Shown here: in pieces, positions 19,246 to 28,233 of the stretch | How positions within the stretch are numbered: position 1 is the first letter of the stretch | Layout of the letters: the number at the start of each line of letters is the position of its first letter | From: Duganella sp. BJB480 | Lineage (GTDB): Bacteria; Pseudomonadota; Gammaproteobacteria; Burkholderiales; Burkholderiaceae_D | Length of the DNA stretch: 64,000 nt | Assembly: GCA_003416985.1 (NCBI GenBank) | Contig: QVIN01000006.1 | Location: forward strand, 1-64,000 | Direction: 5' to 3' | Translations under genes and position numbers: made by a program | Notes under the pieces: generated by a model | Database searches by the model: none | What the model was told of the DNA's origin: nothing | The model's input: only the letters and a program-made list of their open reading frames with translations

Positions 19246-19842
19246 ATGACCCAGAATTTTTTCCAGACCTTCATCCTGCTGCTGCTGGTGACCGACCCGT
19301 TCGGCAACGTGCCGCTGTTCGCCAGCGTGCTCAACCCGGTGCCGGTGGCGCGCCGCTCGCGCATCGTCATCCGCGAGTGCGCGATCGCCTTCGTGCTGCT
19401 GCTGGTGTTCATGTTCTTCGGCCGCCACTTCCTCACCGCGCTGCAGTTGTCGGAAGTGTCGCTGCGCATCGGCGGCAGCGTGATCCTGCTGCTGATCTCG
19501 ATCCGCATGATCTTCCCGCACCCGGACGGCGTGCTGGGCCGCACCGAAGGCGGCGAGCCCTTCATCGTGCCGCTGGCGATCCCCGCGCTGGCCGGACCGT
19601 CGGCGTTGGCCACGGTGCTGTTGTTCTCGCGCGAGAGCACCGGCGAGGTGCTGGTCCACGTGGCCGCGCTGGCGGCCGTGGGCGTGGTGTGGCTGGCGGT
19701 GTTCCTCAGCGCCGAGCGCCTGCAGAAAGTGCTGGGCCCTCAGGTGATGACCGCCTTCGAGCGCCTGATGGGCCTGATCCTGACCGCGATGTCGATCGAG
19801 ATGCTGCTGGGCGGCATACGCGAGTTCGTCAAGACGCTCTAA
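19246..19842 (+). CDS. MarC family integral membrane protein
   Basis: A 198-residue protein with about six membrane helices and the family features LLLVTDPFGNVPLF near the N-terminus and IPALAGPSALATVLL in the middle. MarC proteins (UPF0056) have no firmly established function; the old link to multiple antibiotic resistance was not upheld. The start at 19246 is preferred; an out-of-frame ATG lies at 19241. The stop overlaps by 4 nt the stop of the convergent S41 protease gene. Confidence 0.88.
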   Translation: MTQNFFQTFILLLLVTDPFGNVPLFASVLNPVPVARRSRIVIRECAIAFVLLLVFMFFGRHFLTALQLSEVSLRIGGSVILLLISIRMIFPHPDGVLGRTEGGEPFIVPLAIPALAGPSALATVLLFSRESTGEVLVHVAALAAVGVVWLAVFLSAERLQKVLGPQVMTAFERLMGLILTAMSIEMLLGGIREFVKTL

Positions 19843-21326
19843 GGCTTGGCGCCGCGCGCGCGCAGGTCGGCCGCCACCGTGTCAAGCAGGCGCCAGGCGC
19901 GTTCGCGGTCGTTTTCGCCTTCTGCCGGCAGGACGGGCAGGTCGGGCGTGACGCCGGCCACCTCGTTGCCGCCGTCGGCCCGCAGGCGCACGCAGTTGGG
20001 CATGCGGTAGCGCAGGCGCGAATGCGGCAGCACCACCGGCGGCGCGTCGGCCATGAAGCCGCAGCCGTCGCCGGCGCTGGCCCGGCCGACGATGCGCGCG
20101 CCGGCCGCGTCCTGCATCAGCGCGGAGAACATCTCCGCCGACGATCCCGTGCCGCCGTCGGTCAGCACGTACACCGGTCCGTTCCAGGCGCCGCGCAGAT
20201 CATCCACCTCGGCCGCCCAGTAGATGCTGGAGGCGATCTTCAGGTTGCCGAACGCCTTGGGCGGCAGATGGCTGGCCTGGCCGCTGGCGTAGCCGGCGTC
20301 GATCAGTCGGCTGCACCCGTTGGGCTGCCATGGCCGCTGCTCGCTCCACACCCACGACAGGTCGCAGCCGCGCGCCGCGATGCCGGCCTTGCGCGTCTCG
20401 AACGCGGCGATCGACTGCTCCAGCATGGCCTGCGCCTCGGGTGTCGGGTCCTGTTCCTTCTGCGCCTGGCGCAGGCCGTCCAGCTGTTCGTCGAAATACA
20501 TGGACGCCAGCGGCGCGGCGCTCATCATCATGCGGGCGGAATGCACATCGCGTCCGGTGAACAGGCGCACCGCCCAGTCGCCGGTATCGTTGCCGCCGGG
20601 GTTGTTGCCGACATCGACGATCACCGCCGCCACCTTCTGCTCCTGGAAGTGCCGCAGCTGCGCCGCCAGCGTGCGCAGCCAGGCCGCGTTGGCGGCCTGC
20701 TTGACCGGTTTCACATCGGCCTCGCTCATCGCCCCCTTGGCCTGCCGCTCCGACCATGCCTGCTCGCAGGCGGCGGGGGAGGCGTCCTGCGGGCGGAAGC
20801 GGGCGATGCGTACCACGCCGATCCGCGTGCCGTCCGGCGCCGTGACCACGCCTGAACGGAAGGCGCGCGTCAGGCCGTCGGCCTCCAGCACGGCGCCCGG
20901 CAGGCTCTCGAACGGCAGCGAGAACGCCGCGCCGCGCGCCGGCCCGTAACCCAGCGCGGCGCAGGCCTGCGTCGCGTTCAGGCGGGAGTAGTCGACCTTG
21001 GGCAGTGCCAGCGGCTGTGCGATCTTCGGCTGCAGCACGGAACCGGCGGTGGAGAAGTGGCCGTCATGGAAGCCGCTGACGAAAGCCGACAGCGCGGCCT
21101 TGGCCATGGATTCGTCCTCGGCGGTTTCCAGCAGGCGGCGGGTGCGCTTGTCGAGCGCCGGCAGGTTCACGCCGCCCTGGGGCGAGGCAAACCACGCCAG
21201 GTTGGCGTAGCGCTGCTCCAGCGCCGTCTTCAACGCCGCATAGTCGTCCAGCCAGTCCTTGCGCTCGAAGGCGCAAGCGCCGGTGGATGCGGTCAACAGC
21301 AGAGCGGTGGCCAACAAAGTCTTCAT
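19839..21326 (-). CDS. S41 family (tail-specific/CtpA-like) peptidase, exported
   Basis: A 495-residue protein with a signal peptide (about 1-19). The S41 core includes VAAVIVDVGNNPGGND and TDGGTGSSAEMFSALMQ, placing the candidate catalytic serine at 395-396, and a later SAGDGCGF. There is no recognisable PDZ domain between signal and core, and several cysteines point to a periplasmic location. Substrate unknown. It stands alone, convergent with marC and divergent from the LacI gene. Confidence 0.8.
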   Translation of the reverse strand: MKTLLATALLLTASTGACAFERKDWLDDYAALKTALEQRYANLAWFASPQGGVNLPALDKRTRRLLETAEDESMAKAALSAFVSGFHDGHFSTAGSVLQPKIAQPLALPKVDYSRLNATQACAALGYGPARGAAFSLPFESLPGAVLEADGLTRAFRSGVVTAPDGTRIGVVRIARFRPQDASPAACEQAWSERQAKGAMSEADVKPVKQAANAAWLRTLAAQLRHFQEQKVAAVIVDVGNNPGGNDTGDWAVRLFTGRDVHSARMMMSAAPLASMYFDEQLDGLRQAQKEQDPTPEAQAMLEQSIAAFETRKAGIAARGCDLSWVWSEQRPWQPNGCSRLIDAGYASGQASHLPPKAFGNLKIASSIYWAAEVDDLRGAWNGPVYVLTDGGTGSSAEMFSALMQDAAGARIVGRASAGDGCGFMADAPPVVLPHSRLRYRMPNCVRLRADGGNEVAGVTPDLPVLPAEGENDRERAWRLLDTVAADLRARGAKP

Positions 21327-21431
21327 CTGCGGAATCCGGTTGTAAAAATACCAATCTTAACATCACTGGGTAATATTGCAAAAATCGCTTTACAGGCTCG
21401 ACAAAAGACGAGTAGACTTTGCGCTATCAAA

Positions 21432-21445
21432 TGTAACCGGTTACA
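21432..21445 (+). promoter_or_regulatory. LacI-family operator O1
   Basis: A perfect 14-bp palindrome TGTAACCGGTTACA with the central CG dyad usual for LacI-family regulators. It lies 71 nt upstream of the lacI-type gene. Confidence 0.82.
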
Positions 21446-21483
21446 TGCCTTGGAAACGTAGCCGGTTTTCTTTTTGATCGTAA

Positions 21484-21497
21484 TGTAACCGATTACA
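21484..21497 (+). promoter_or_regulatory. LacI-family operator O2
   Basis: TGTAACCGATTACA, one base off O1. It lies 18 nt upstream of the regulator start, where bound protein would block transcription. The centre-to-centre distance to O1 is 52 bp, about five helical turns, so both sites face the same side of the DNA. Confidence 0.82.
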
Positions 21498-21515
21498 TTT
21501 CATTAAAGGGTATCA

Positions 21516-22529
21516 ATGGCGATCACCATCAAGGACGTGGCACAGGAGGCGGGCGTTTCTGTCGCATCCGTTTCGCGCGCGCTGAACGGGCATGCCAGCA
21601 TCACCGACGACACCCGCAAGCACATCCTGGCGGTGGTCAAGCGCATGCGCTACATGCCGCACGTGGGCGCGCGCAGCCTGACCACCAGCTTCACCAACAC
21701 CATCGGCGTGCTGCTGCCGGACCTGTACGGCGAATTCTTCTCGGAGATGATACGCGGCATAGACGGCGCCGCGCGCCGCCGGGGCCTGCATCTGATGGTC
21801 TCGAGCCTGCACGGCGACGCCGACGAGGCGGCGCTGGCGATCCGCGCGATGCGCGGCCGCGTCGACGGCCTGCTGGTGATGTCGCCGCACGTCGATGCCG
21901 CCTTCCTGTCCGATAACCTGCCGGAAGACCTGCCCATCGTATTGATGAACACCGCCGCCGGCGGCACCCAGTACCCATCCATCTCGGTCGACAACTACAG
22001 CGGCGCGCACGCCATGGTGGCGCACCTGATCGCGGGCGGGTATCGCCGCATCGCCTTCCTGGCCGGGCCGTCCGGGAACTTCGAGGCGCAGGAGCGTTTG
22101 CGCGGCTACCGCGCCGCGCTGTCCGAGCTGGCGCCGGGCGCCGCCGAACATGTCTACGAAGGCGACTTCTCCGAGCAGTCCGGCCAGGCGGTCGGCCAGG
22201 CGTTGCTGGAGATGGACGCGGGCCGGCGTCCCGACGCGCTGTTCGCCGCCAACGACATGATGGCCATCGGCGCGCTGCTGACGCTCAAGCAAGGAGGCCT
22301 GCGGCTGCCGCAAGACATGGCCCTGGCGGGCTTCGATGATATTCCGATTGCGCGGTATGTCAGCCCGGCGCTGACAACCGTTCGAGTTCCGATTGCCGAC
22401 CTGGGTGTGCGGGCGCTGGAAAGCTTGGTCGCCAAGATCGGCCAGCCGGGCAGCGTGCCCGCAAGCGCGCAGACGCTGGGCGCAGAGCTGGTGGCGCGCG
22501 CGTCGACAGGGGAGAGCACACCCACATAA
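21516..22529 (+). CDS. LacI family transcriptional regulator of the glucan locus
   Basis: A 337-residue repressor with the N-terminal HTH (ITIKDVAQEAGVSVASVSRALNG, about 3-25), hinge helix region, and periplasmic-binding-protein-like effector domain (about 60-330). The two operators just upstream indicate autoregulation and probably control of the downstream sugar genes, which run in the same direction with no other operator seen. The effector is probably a glucose-containing oligosaccharide; this is inferred from the neighbours. Confidence 0.92.
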   Translation: MAITIKDVAQEAGVSVASVSRALNGHASITDDTRKHILAVVKRMRYMPHVGARSLTTSFTNTIGVLLPDLYGEFFSEMIRGIDGAARRRGLHLMVSSLHGDADEAALAIRAMRGRVDGLLVMSPHVDAAFLSDNLPEDLPIVLMNTAAGGTQYPSISVDNYSGAHAMVAHLIAGGYRRIAFLAGPSGNFEAQERLRGYRAALSELAPGAAEHVYEGDFSEQSGQAVGQALLEMDAGRRPDALFAANDMMAIGALLTLKQGGLRLPQDMALAGFDDIPIARYVSPALTTVRVPIADLGVRALESLVAKIGQPGSVPASAQTLGAELVARASTGESTPT

Positions 22530-22582
22530 ATAGCAGTTCCGCTTCATGCCTAGATTCACACAACAAAAATCAGGAGACAAAC

Positions 22583-25438
22583 ATGAAAACAAGCACACGA
22601 CATCTACCCGCTTTACGCCTGTCCGTCATGGCGGCCTCGCTGGCCGCCGCGTTGCTGGCAGCACCCCACGCCGGCGCACAACTGAGCAGCGCCACCATCC
22701 AGGGCCAGGTCACGGCCGCCAATGCCGCGCCGTCGGCGGGCGCCGCGGTCAGCGCCACCAACCAGCTCAATGGCTACGTCTACCGCACCGTCACGCGCGC
22801 CGACGGCAGCTATGTGTTGAGCGGTGTCGCACCCGGCACCTACCAGATCAAGGTCGGCGAGCAGAAGGCGGAGCTGGTCACCGTCAGCGTCGGCCAGACC
22901 AGCCAGGTCGACCTGGCCTTGCAGGGCGGCGTGCAGCAGGTGGTGATCACCGGTTCGGCCACGCGGCGCGATGTCGCCGGTTCCGAGATCGGCACCTCGG
23001 TCTCGCGCGAGCAGATCGAGAAGCTGCCGCAGGTGACGCGCAATTTCCTGTCCTTCGCCGACCTGGCGCCGGGCGTGCGCTTCAACGTCGACAACAGCGG
23101 CAACGTCAAGGTGCAGAGCGGCGCGCAGAACCAGGACAACGTCAACGTCTTCATCGACGGCGTCAGCCAGAAGAACAACATCCTGCGCGGCGGCGTCTCC
23201 GGCCTCGATTCCAGCCGCGGCAACCCGTTCCCGCAATCGGCGGTGGCCGAGTACAAGGTCATCTCGCAGAACTACAAGGCGGAGTATGACCAGGTGTCCA
23301 GCGCGGCGATCACCGCCGTCACCAAGTCCGGCGGCAATGAGCTGCACGGCGACGTGTTCTGGGACCACACCGGCACCAACCTGACCGCGCTCGATCCGTT
23401 CCAGAAGACCGCCGAGCGGCAGGGCATATCGCGCCCGGCATCGTCGCAGGACCAGTACGGCGTGACGCTGGGCGGTCCGATCAAGCAGGACGTGGCGCAC
23501 TTCTTCTTCGCGTATGAGGGCAAGAAGATCGACAGCCCGCGTCAGGTGCTGGCGCAGCGCACCGACCTGCTGCCCAACGCCGGCGTGGTGCCCGGACTGC
23601 TGGCGCAACAGGGTTCGTCGGTATCGTCGTTCAAGGAGAACCTGTTCCTGTTGAAGGTGGACGCGCAGATCGACCGCGACCAGCGCGTCGAAGCCACCGC
23701 CCGCGTGCGCCGCGAGACCGACCTGATACCGGAAGACGCCAAATTGAGCGTGGCCGAGAATGTCCTCAACCGCAGCAATGACGAGGACCGCTTCGATTTC
23801 AAGCATGAGTGGAGCAACGACCGCTGGCTCAACGAAGCGCGCCTGGGCTACGAAAAATACAGCTGGAATCCGCACTCGAACGCCAACAAGCCGTACATCC
23901 GCTACCAGGTCTCGCCCAGCAATACCGACAACAACGTGGTCGATGTGATCATCGTCGGCGGCTCGCCCAACAACCAGTTCCGCGAGCAAAGCGGCACGCT
24001 GCTGCAGGACGACCTGACCTACACCGGCATGGCCGGCCATACGATGAAGGGTGGCGTCAAGGTCAAGCACATCAGCTACGACCTGTCCGGCACGGCGCGC
24101 GCGGTGGACCAGATCTATGAGCGCATCGACACGGTGACCGGCCTGGCCAGCGTTATCCGCACCGACAAGGCCATTCCCGCCAGCGGCGTGGACTTCGCCA
24201 ACAACCAGTATGGCCTGTACTTCCAGGACGACTGGCAGGCCACCAGCAAGCTGCTGCTCAATCTCGGCCTGCGCTACGACTACGAAGACAATATGCTCAA
24301 CAACAGCTATGTCACGCCGGCCGACCGCGTCGCCATCTTCGACAAGCAGGACCCGCGCGACGGCGCGCCGGCAGGCCAGACGTATGCGCAGTCCTTGGCC
24401 AAGGGCTGCGTCAATATTCGCGACTACATCAGCACCGGCAGCAACCGCAAGCCGTTCAAGGGTGCGTGGGCGCCGCGGCTTGGCCTGTCCTACGACATCA
24501 AGGGCGACCGCGCCTCGGTGCTGTTCGCCGGCTGGGGCAGGGCGTACGACCGCACCATCGCCAACCACGCACTGGATGAATCGCAGAAGAACGCGCAGCC
24601 CGGCGGCGAGATCTGGATGATCAAGAGCGACCACAAGATGGCCTACACCGACCAGTTCAGCTTTGGCCTGCGCCAGGCGCTGGGCATGTGGAACGGCGAG
24701 GCGGGATACACCAATTCGCGCAGCCATAACCAGTTCAATTGGTTCGGCGGCAATCGCGATCCGCAGGGCGGCTGGGGCACGCAAAGCCCGATCGATCCGC
24801 TGTGGGGTTCCGTGCCTGGATTCAGCACGCTGATCCTGGGCGACTTCATCACCGAGGCAAAAACCGATTCGGCCTACCTGAAGATGGACAAGCCGTACAC
24901 CAAGGCCTCCACCTGGAGCCTGGGCGCGACCTACACCTATAGCCGCGGAGAGACCACCAACAAGGAATGGACCAACGATATCTTCAACTGGACCTACGGC
25001 CGCAGTACCGCCGGCTGGCATCCGTCGACGGACGTCGAACGCCATCGCCTGGTGGTGGCCGGCGTGAGCGACGGCGTGCTGCCGTTCGGGTTGATGTTGT
25101 CCGGGAAGCTGACGCTGGGTTCCGGCCTGCCTTACCGTATCACGGACTGCTCGACCGGCTTCGATCACTGCGTGTCGGCCAAGGGCAACGGCAGCGCCTT
25201 CCACCAGGTCGATGTCGGCGTATCGAAGGAAGTCGGTTTCCGCTACGGCAAAGTGTCGCTGCGCGCGGACGTGCTCAATCTGTTCAGCAGCGTCAATTAC
25301 GGCGGCTACGACGGCTGGGGCGGTGGCCCCGGCAATCCGCAGAACCGCCTCGGTGGCGACAACAAGAACCTGGGTACGCCAAACTCGGTCGGTGGTCCGA
25401 TGCGCACCGTGAAGTTCAGCGCCCGCTACGCCTTCTGA
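22583..25438 (+). CDS. TonB-dependent receptor, Oar-like with carboxypeptidase-regulatory-like N-terminal domain
   Basis: A 951-residue outer-membrane receptor: signal peptide (about 1-33), a CarboxypepD_reg-like Ig-fold (about 36-115, with TRADGSYVLSGVAPGTYQIKV), plug domain (about 130-250), and a beta-barrel ending in the aromatic KFSARYAF. This type usually imports large carbohydrates in Xanthomonadales and Bacteroidetes-like systems. Placed between the regulator and the first glucanase-like gene, it probably brings the glucan into the periplasm. tonB/exbBD are not in the window. SD AGGAG precedes the start. A stable hairpin follows the stop. Confidence 0.92.
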   Translation: MKTSTRHLPALRLSVMAASLAAALLAAPHAGAQLSSATIQGQVTAANAAPSAGAAVSATNQLNGYVYRTVTRADGSYVLSGVAPGTYQIKVGEQKAELVTVSVGQTSQVDLALQGGVQQVVITGSATRRDVAGSEIGTSVSREQIEKLPQVTRNFLSFADLAPGVRFNVDNSGNVKVQSGAQNQDNVNVFIDGVSQKNNILRGGVSGLDSSRGNPFPQSAVAEYKVISQNYKAEYDQVSSAAITAVTKSGGNELHGDVFWDHTGTNLTALDPFQKTAERQGISRPASSQDQYGVTLGGPIKQDVAHFFFAYEGKKIDSPRQVLAQRTDLLPNAGVVPGLLAQQGSSVSSFKENLFLLKVDAQIDRDQRVEATARVRRETDLIPEDAKLSVAENVLNRSNDEDRFDFKHEWSNDRWLNEARLGYEKYSWNPHSNANKPYIRYQVSPSNTDNNVVDVIIVGGSPNNQFREQSGTLLQDDLTYTGMAGHTMKGGVKVKHISYDLSGTARAVDQIYERIDTVTGLASVIRTDKAIPASGVDFANNQYGLYFQDDWQATSKLLLNLGLRYDYEDNMLNNSYVTPADRVAIFDKQDPRDGAPAGQTYAQSLAKGCVNIRDYISTGSNRKPFKGAWAPRLGLSYDIKGDRASVLFAGWGRAYDRTIANHALDESQKNAQPGGEIWMIKSDHKMAYTDQFSFGLRQALGMWNGEAGYTNSRSHNQFNWFGGNRDPQGGWGTQSPIDPLWGSVPGFSTLILGDFITEAKTDSAYLKMDKPYTKASTWSLGATYTYSRGETTNKEWTNDIFNWTYGRSTAGWHPSTDVERHRLVVAGVSDGVLPFGLMLSGKLTLGSGLPYRITDCSTGFDHCVSAKGNGSAFHQVDVGVSKEVGFRYGKVSLRADVLNLFSSVNYGGYDGWGGGPGNPQNRLGGDNKNLGTPNSVGGPMRTVKFSARYAF

Positions 25439-25464
25439 TACCGGCCGTAGCACCGTTGTGTAGT

Positions 25465-25490
25465 GCCGCTCCCTGTGCAAGGGGAGCGGC
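25465..25490 (+). other. Strong intercistronic hairpin between receptor and glucanase genes
   Basis: A perfect 9-bp GC-rich stem (25465-25473 with 25482-25490), 8-nt loop, no T-run after it. It could stabilise the receptor mRNA end and lower expression of the downstream genes, as seen for intercistronic stems in sugar operons. Confidence 0.6.
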
Positions 25491-25537
25491 GGTCTCCTGA
25501 CGCGCCCCGTGCGCTCGCCATTGGAAGAAAACGACCC

Positions 25538-26968
25538 ATGTCATCGCCTCTCGCTTTACGCCGTACGCCGCATGTCCTGGCCGGCCTGGCCCTTGTGGTT
25601 TCCGCGCTGTTCTCCGGCGGCGTTGCCGCCCGCGACAATCAACTGCCGCCATTGTTCGACCAGCTGGAACAACGCACCTTCGACTTCTTCTGGGATACTG
25701 CCAACCCAGTCAACGGCCTGGTGCCGGACCGTTATCCGACGCCGTCGTTCTCCAGCGTGGCCGCGGTGGGCTTCGGGCTGACCGCTTATCCGATCGGCGT
25801 CGAACGCGGCTACATCACGCGCCAGCAAGCGCGCGACCGCACGCTGGCCACCTTGCGCTTCTTCCGCAATGCGCCGCAGGGTGCGGCCAAAGGCACCAGC
25901 ACCAGCGGCTACAAGGGCTTCTTCTACCACTTCCTCGACATGAAGACCGGGCTGCGCTACAACGACAACGTGGAACTCTCCACCGTGGACACGGCGCTGT
26001 TCCTGGCCGGCGCCTTGTTCAGCCAATCCTACTTCGACGGCGACGACGCCGCCGAGCAGGAAATCCGCAAGCTGGCGATGGAAATCTACGAGCGTGTGGA
26101 CTGGACCTGGGCGCAGGCGCGCAAGCCGTCCATCGCGCTGGGCTGGCATCCCGAGTCGGGCTTTATCGGCTACGACTGGAAGGGCTACAACGAGGCGATG
26201 TTGATCTACGTGCTGGCACTGGGCTCGCCATCGCACCCGGTGCAGCCGGAGGCATGGAAGGCCTGGACCAGCAACTACGCCAAGAGCCTGGAGGGCAAGG
26301 GCGACAAGGAACACCTGGGCTTCCCGTCCATGTTCATCCACCAGTACAGCCATGTGTGGATCGACTTCCGCAACATTCGCGACGACTACATGCGCGAGCG
26401 CGGCTACGACTATTTCGAAAACAGCCGCCGCGCCACGTACGCGCAGCGCGACTACGCGATCAGCAATCCGCTGCGCTGCAAAGGTTATGGCGCCAATGTC
26501 TGGGGCATCACCGCCAGCGATGGCCCGGTCGACAAGACGCTGGAATACGAAGGCCGGAAGCTACCGTTCCGCACCTACGCCGCGCGCGGTATCGGCGGCC
26601 TGAAAACCTACGACGACTGCACGCTGGCGCCAACCGCCGCCGCCGCGTCGCTGCCGTTCGCGCCGGAGATCGTCATTCCCGCCGTGCTGGAAATGAAGCA
26701 GCGCTATGGAGACTTCATCTACGACCGCTACGGCTTCCTGGACGCGTTCAATCCGAGCTTCGACTACAAGGTTCCGCTGCAGCAGGGCCGTGTGGTGGCC
26801 GGCAAAGGCTGGGTGGACAGCGACTACCTGGGCATCGACCAGGGCCCGATCATCGCCATGACCGAGAACTACCGCAGCGATTTGGTCTGGCGCGTCATGC
26901 GCGGCAACCCCGCCATCCGACGCGGGCTTGAACGCGCCGGCTTCACCGGCGGCTGGCTGTCGAAATGA
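25538..26968 (+). CDS. Glucoamylase-like (PF10091 / GH144-type) exported glycoside hydrolase, probable endo-beta-1,2-glucanase
   Basis: A 476-residue protein with a signal peptide (about 1-32) and an (alpha/alpha)6-type domain. Features of the PF10091 family are the early RTFDFFWDTANP, the central GWHPESGFIGYDWKGYNEAML, HQYSHVWIDFRN and late DQGPIIAMTENYRS. Characterised members are GH144 endo-beta-1,2-glucanases; others are untested. ATG at 25538 has GGAAGA upstream; the 25-codon upstream extension overlaps the hairpin and is rejected. The stop overlaps the ABC binding-protein start (ATGA). Substrate is inferred from family and from the GH94 gene downstream. Confidence 0.8.
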   Translation: MSSPLALRRTPHVLAGLALVVSALFSGGVAARDNQLPPLFDQLEQRTFDFFWDTANPVNGLVPDRYPTPSFSSVAAVGFGLTAYPIGVERGYITRQQARDRTLATLRFFRNAPQGAAKGTSTSGYKGFFYHFLDMKTGLRYNDNVELSTVDTALFLAGALFSQSYFDGDDAAEQEIRKLAMEIYERVDWTWAQARKPSIALGWHPESGFIGYDWKGYNEAMLIYVLALGSPSHPVQPEAWKAWTSNYAKSLEGKGDKEHLGFPSMFIHQYSHVWIDFRNIRDDYMRERGYDYFENSRRATYAQRDYAISNPLRCKGYGANVWGITASDGPVDKTLEYEGRKLPFRTYAARGIGGLKTYDDCTLAPTAAAASLPFAPEIVIPAVLEMKQRYGDFIYDRYGFLDAFNPSFDYKVPLQQGRVVAGKGWVDSDYLGIDQGPIIAMTENYRSDLVWRVMRGNPAIRRGLERAGFTGGWLSK

Positions 26969-28233
26969 CGATGCGTTTTTCTCCGGCCCTGCTGGTGCTG
27001 GCTCTTGCCGCGCTGCTGTCCTCCTGCGCGCCGCGCCGGGAGGAGGGCGTGGTCCTGAAGTTCTGGGCCATGGGCCGCGAGGGCGAGGTGGTCACCGCCC
27101 TGATGCCGGAGTTCGAACGCACCCATCCCGGCGTGCGCGTGGAAGTGCAGCAGCTGCCGTGGACCGCGGCGCATGAAAAGCTGCTGACCGCGTTCGCCGG
27201 CGACGTGATGCCGGATATTTTCCAGCTCGGGAATACCTGGGTACCCGAGTTCAAGGCCATCGGCGCCTTGCGCGCGCTGGACGGCGAAGTGGCGACATCG
27301 CAGCTGGTCACGCCAGCCGACTACTTCCCCGGCATTTGGGACACCAACATCGTCGACGGCAAACTGTGGGGCGTGCCCTGGTACGTCGATACGCGCGTGA
27401 TGTTCTACCGCCGCGACATGCTGGCCCGCGCCGGCTACGCCAAGCCGCCACAAAACTGGGCGGACTGGATGAAGGCGATGACCGCGATCAAGCGCATCGT
27501 CGGTCCGGACAACTACGCCATCCTGCTGCCCAGCGATGAATTCGAACCGCTGCTGGCGCTGGCCCTGCAGCAGGACGAACCGCTGCTGCGCGACGGCGGC
27601 CGCTATGGCAATTTCCGCACGCCGGGATTCCGCCGCAGCCTGCAGCTGTACGCGGACATGTATGCGCAGAAGCTCGCGCCGCTGAACCGCATCACCAATG
27701 TGTATCACGAATTCGGCATGGGCTACGTGTCCTTCTACATTTCCGGCCCGTGGAATATGGGCGAGTTCAAACGCCGTCTGCCTGCGGACCAGCAGGACAG
27801 CTGGATGACGGCCATCCTGCCAGGTCCGTCGGGGCCGGCGGCATCGGTGGCGGGCGGCTCCAGCCTGGTGCTGGCCGCGTCGTCCAAACACCAGCGCGAG
27901 GCTTGGCAGTTGATTGAATACCTGTCGCGCACCGACACCATGGCGCGCTTCCATGAGCTGACCGGCGACCTGCCGCCGCGCCGCAGCAACTGGTCGCATC
28001 CGCGCCTCGCCGATGACAAGTACGCCAGAGCCTTCGGCGAGCAGCTGGAGCGCGTCAAGCCCGCGCCCAAGGTGCCGGAGTGGGAACAGATCGCGACCGA
28101 GATGCGCCTGGTGACCGAGCGCGTAACGCACGACGAGCTGACCGTCGAGCAGGCCGCAGCCGATCTGGATGCGAAGGCCGACCATATCCTCGAAAAGCGC
28201 CGCTGGATGCTGGCGCGGAAGGAGGGCAAATGA
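26965..28233 (+). CDS. ABC transporter sugar-binding lipoprotein
   Basis: A 422-residue family 1 extracellular solute-binding protein with a lipobox ending LSSC (cysteine near residue 18) and the MalE-type pattern (KFWAMGREGE, ERTHPGVRVEVQQLPW, QLGNTWVPEF). It would capture oligosaccharides in the periplasm and deliver them to the two permeases that follow. The ATGA overlaps on both sides show tight translational coupling. Confidence 0.92.
   Translation: MTMRFSPALLVLALAALLSSCAPRREEGVVLKFWAMGREGEVVTALMPEFERTHPGVRVEVQQLPWTAAHEKLLTAFAGDVMPDIFQLGNTWVPEFKAIGALRALDGEVATSQLVTPADYFPGIWDTNIVDGKLWGVPWYVDTRVMFYRRDMLARAGYAKPPQNWADWMKAMTAIKRIVGPDNYAILLPSDEFEPLLALALQQDEPLLRDGGRYGNFRTPGFRRSLQLYADMYAQKLAPLNRITNVYHEFGMGYVSFYISGPWNMGEFKRRLPADQQDSWMTAILPGPSGPAASVAGGSSLVLAASSKHQREAWQLIEYLSRTDTMARFHELTGDLPPRRSNWSHPRLADDKYARAFGEQLERVKPAPKVPEWEQIATEMRLVTERVTHDELTVEQAAADLDAKADHILEKRRWMLARKEGK

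Noticed and set aside
21453..21470. A third LacI operator between O1 and O2
   Set aside because: The stretch has only a weak partial dyad and does not share the TGTAACC half-site.
22613..25480. 955-codon open frame on the minus strand, antisense to the TonB receptor
   Set aside because: It mirrors the receptor gene in a GC-rich genome; composition is Ala/Arg/His/Val-rich with no domain, and the plus frame is a clear receptor.
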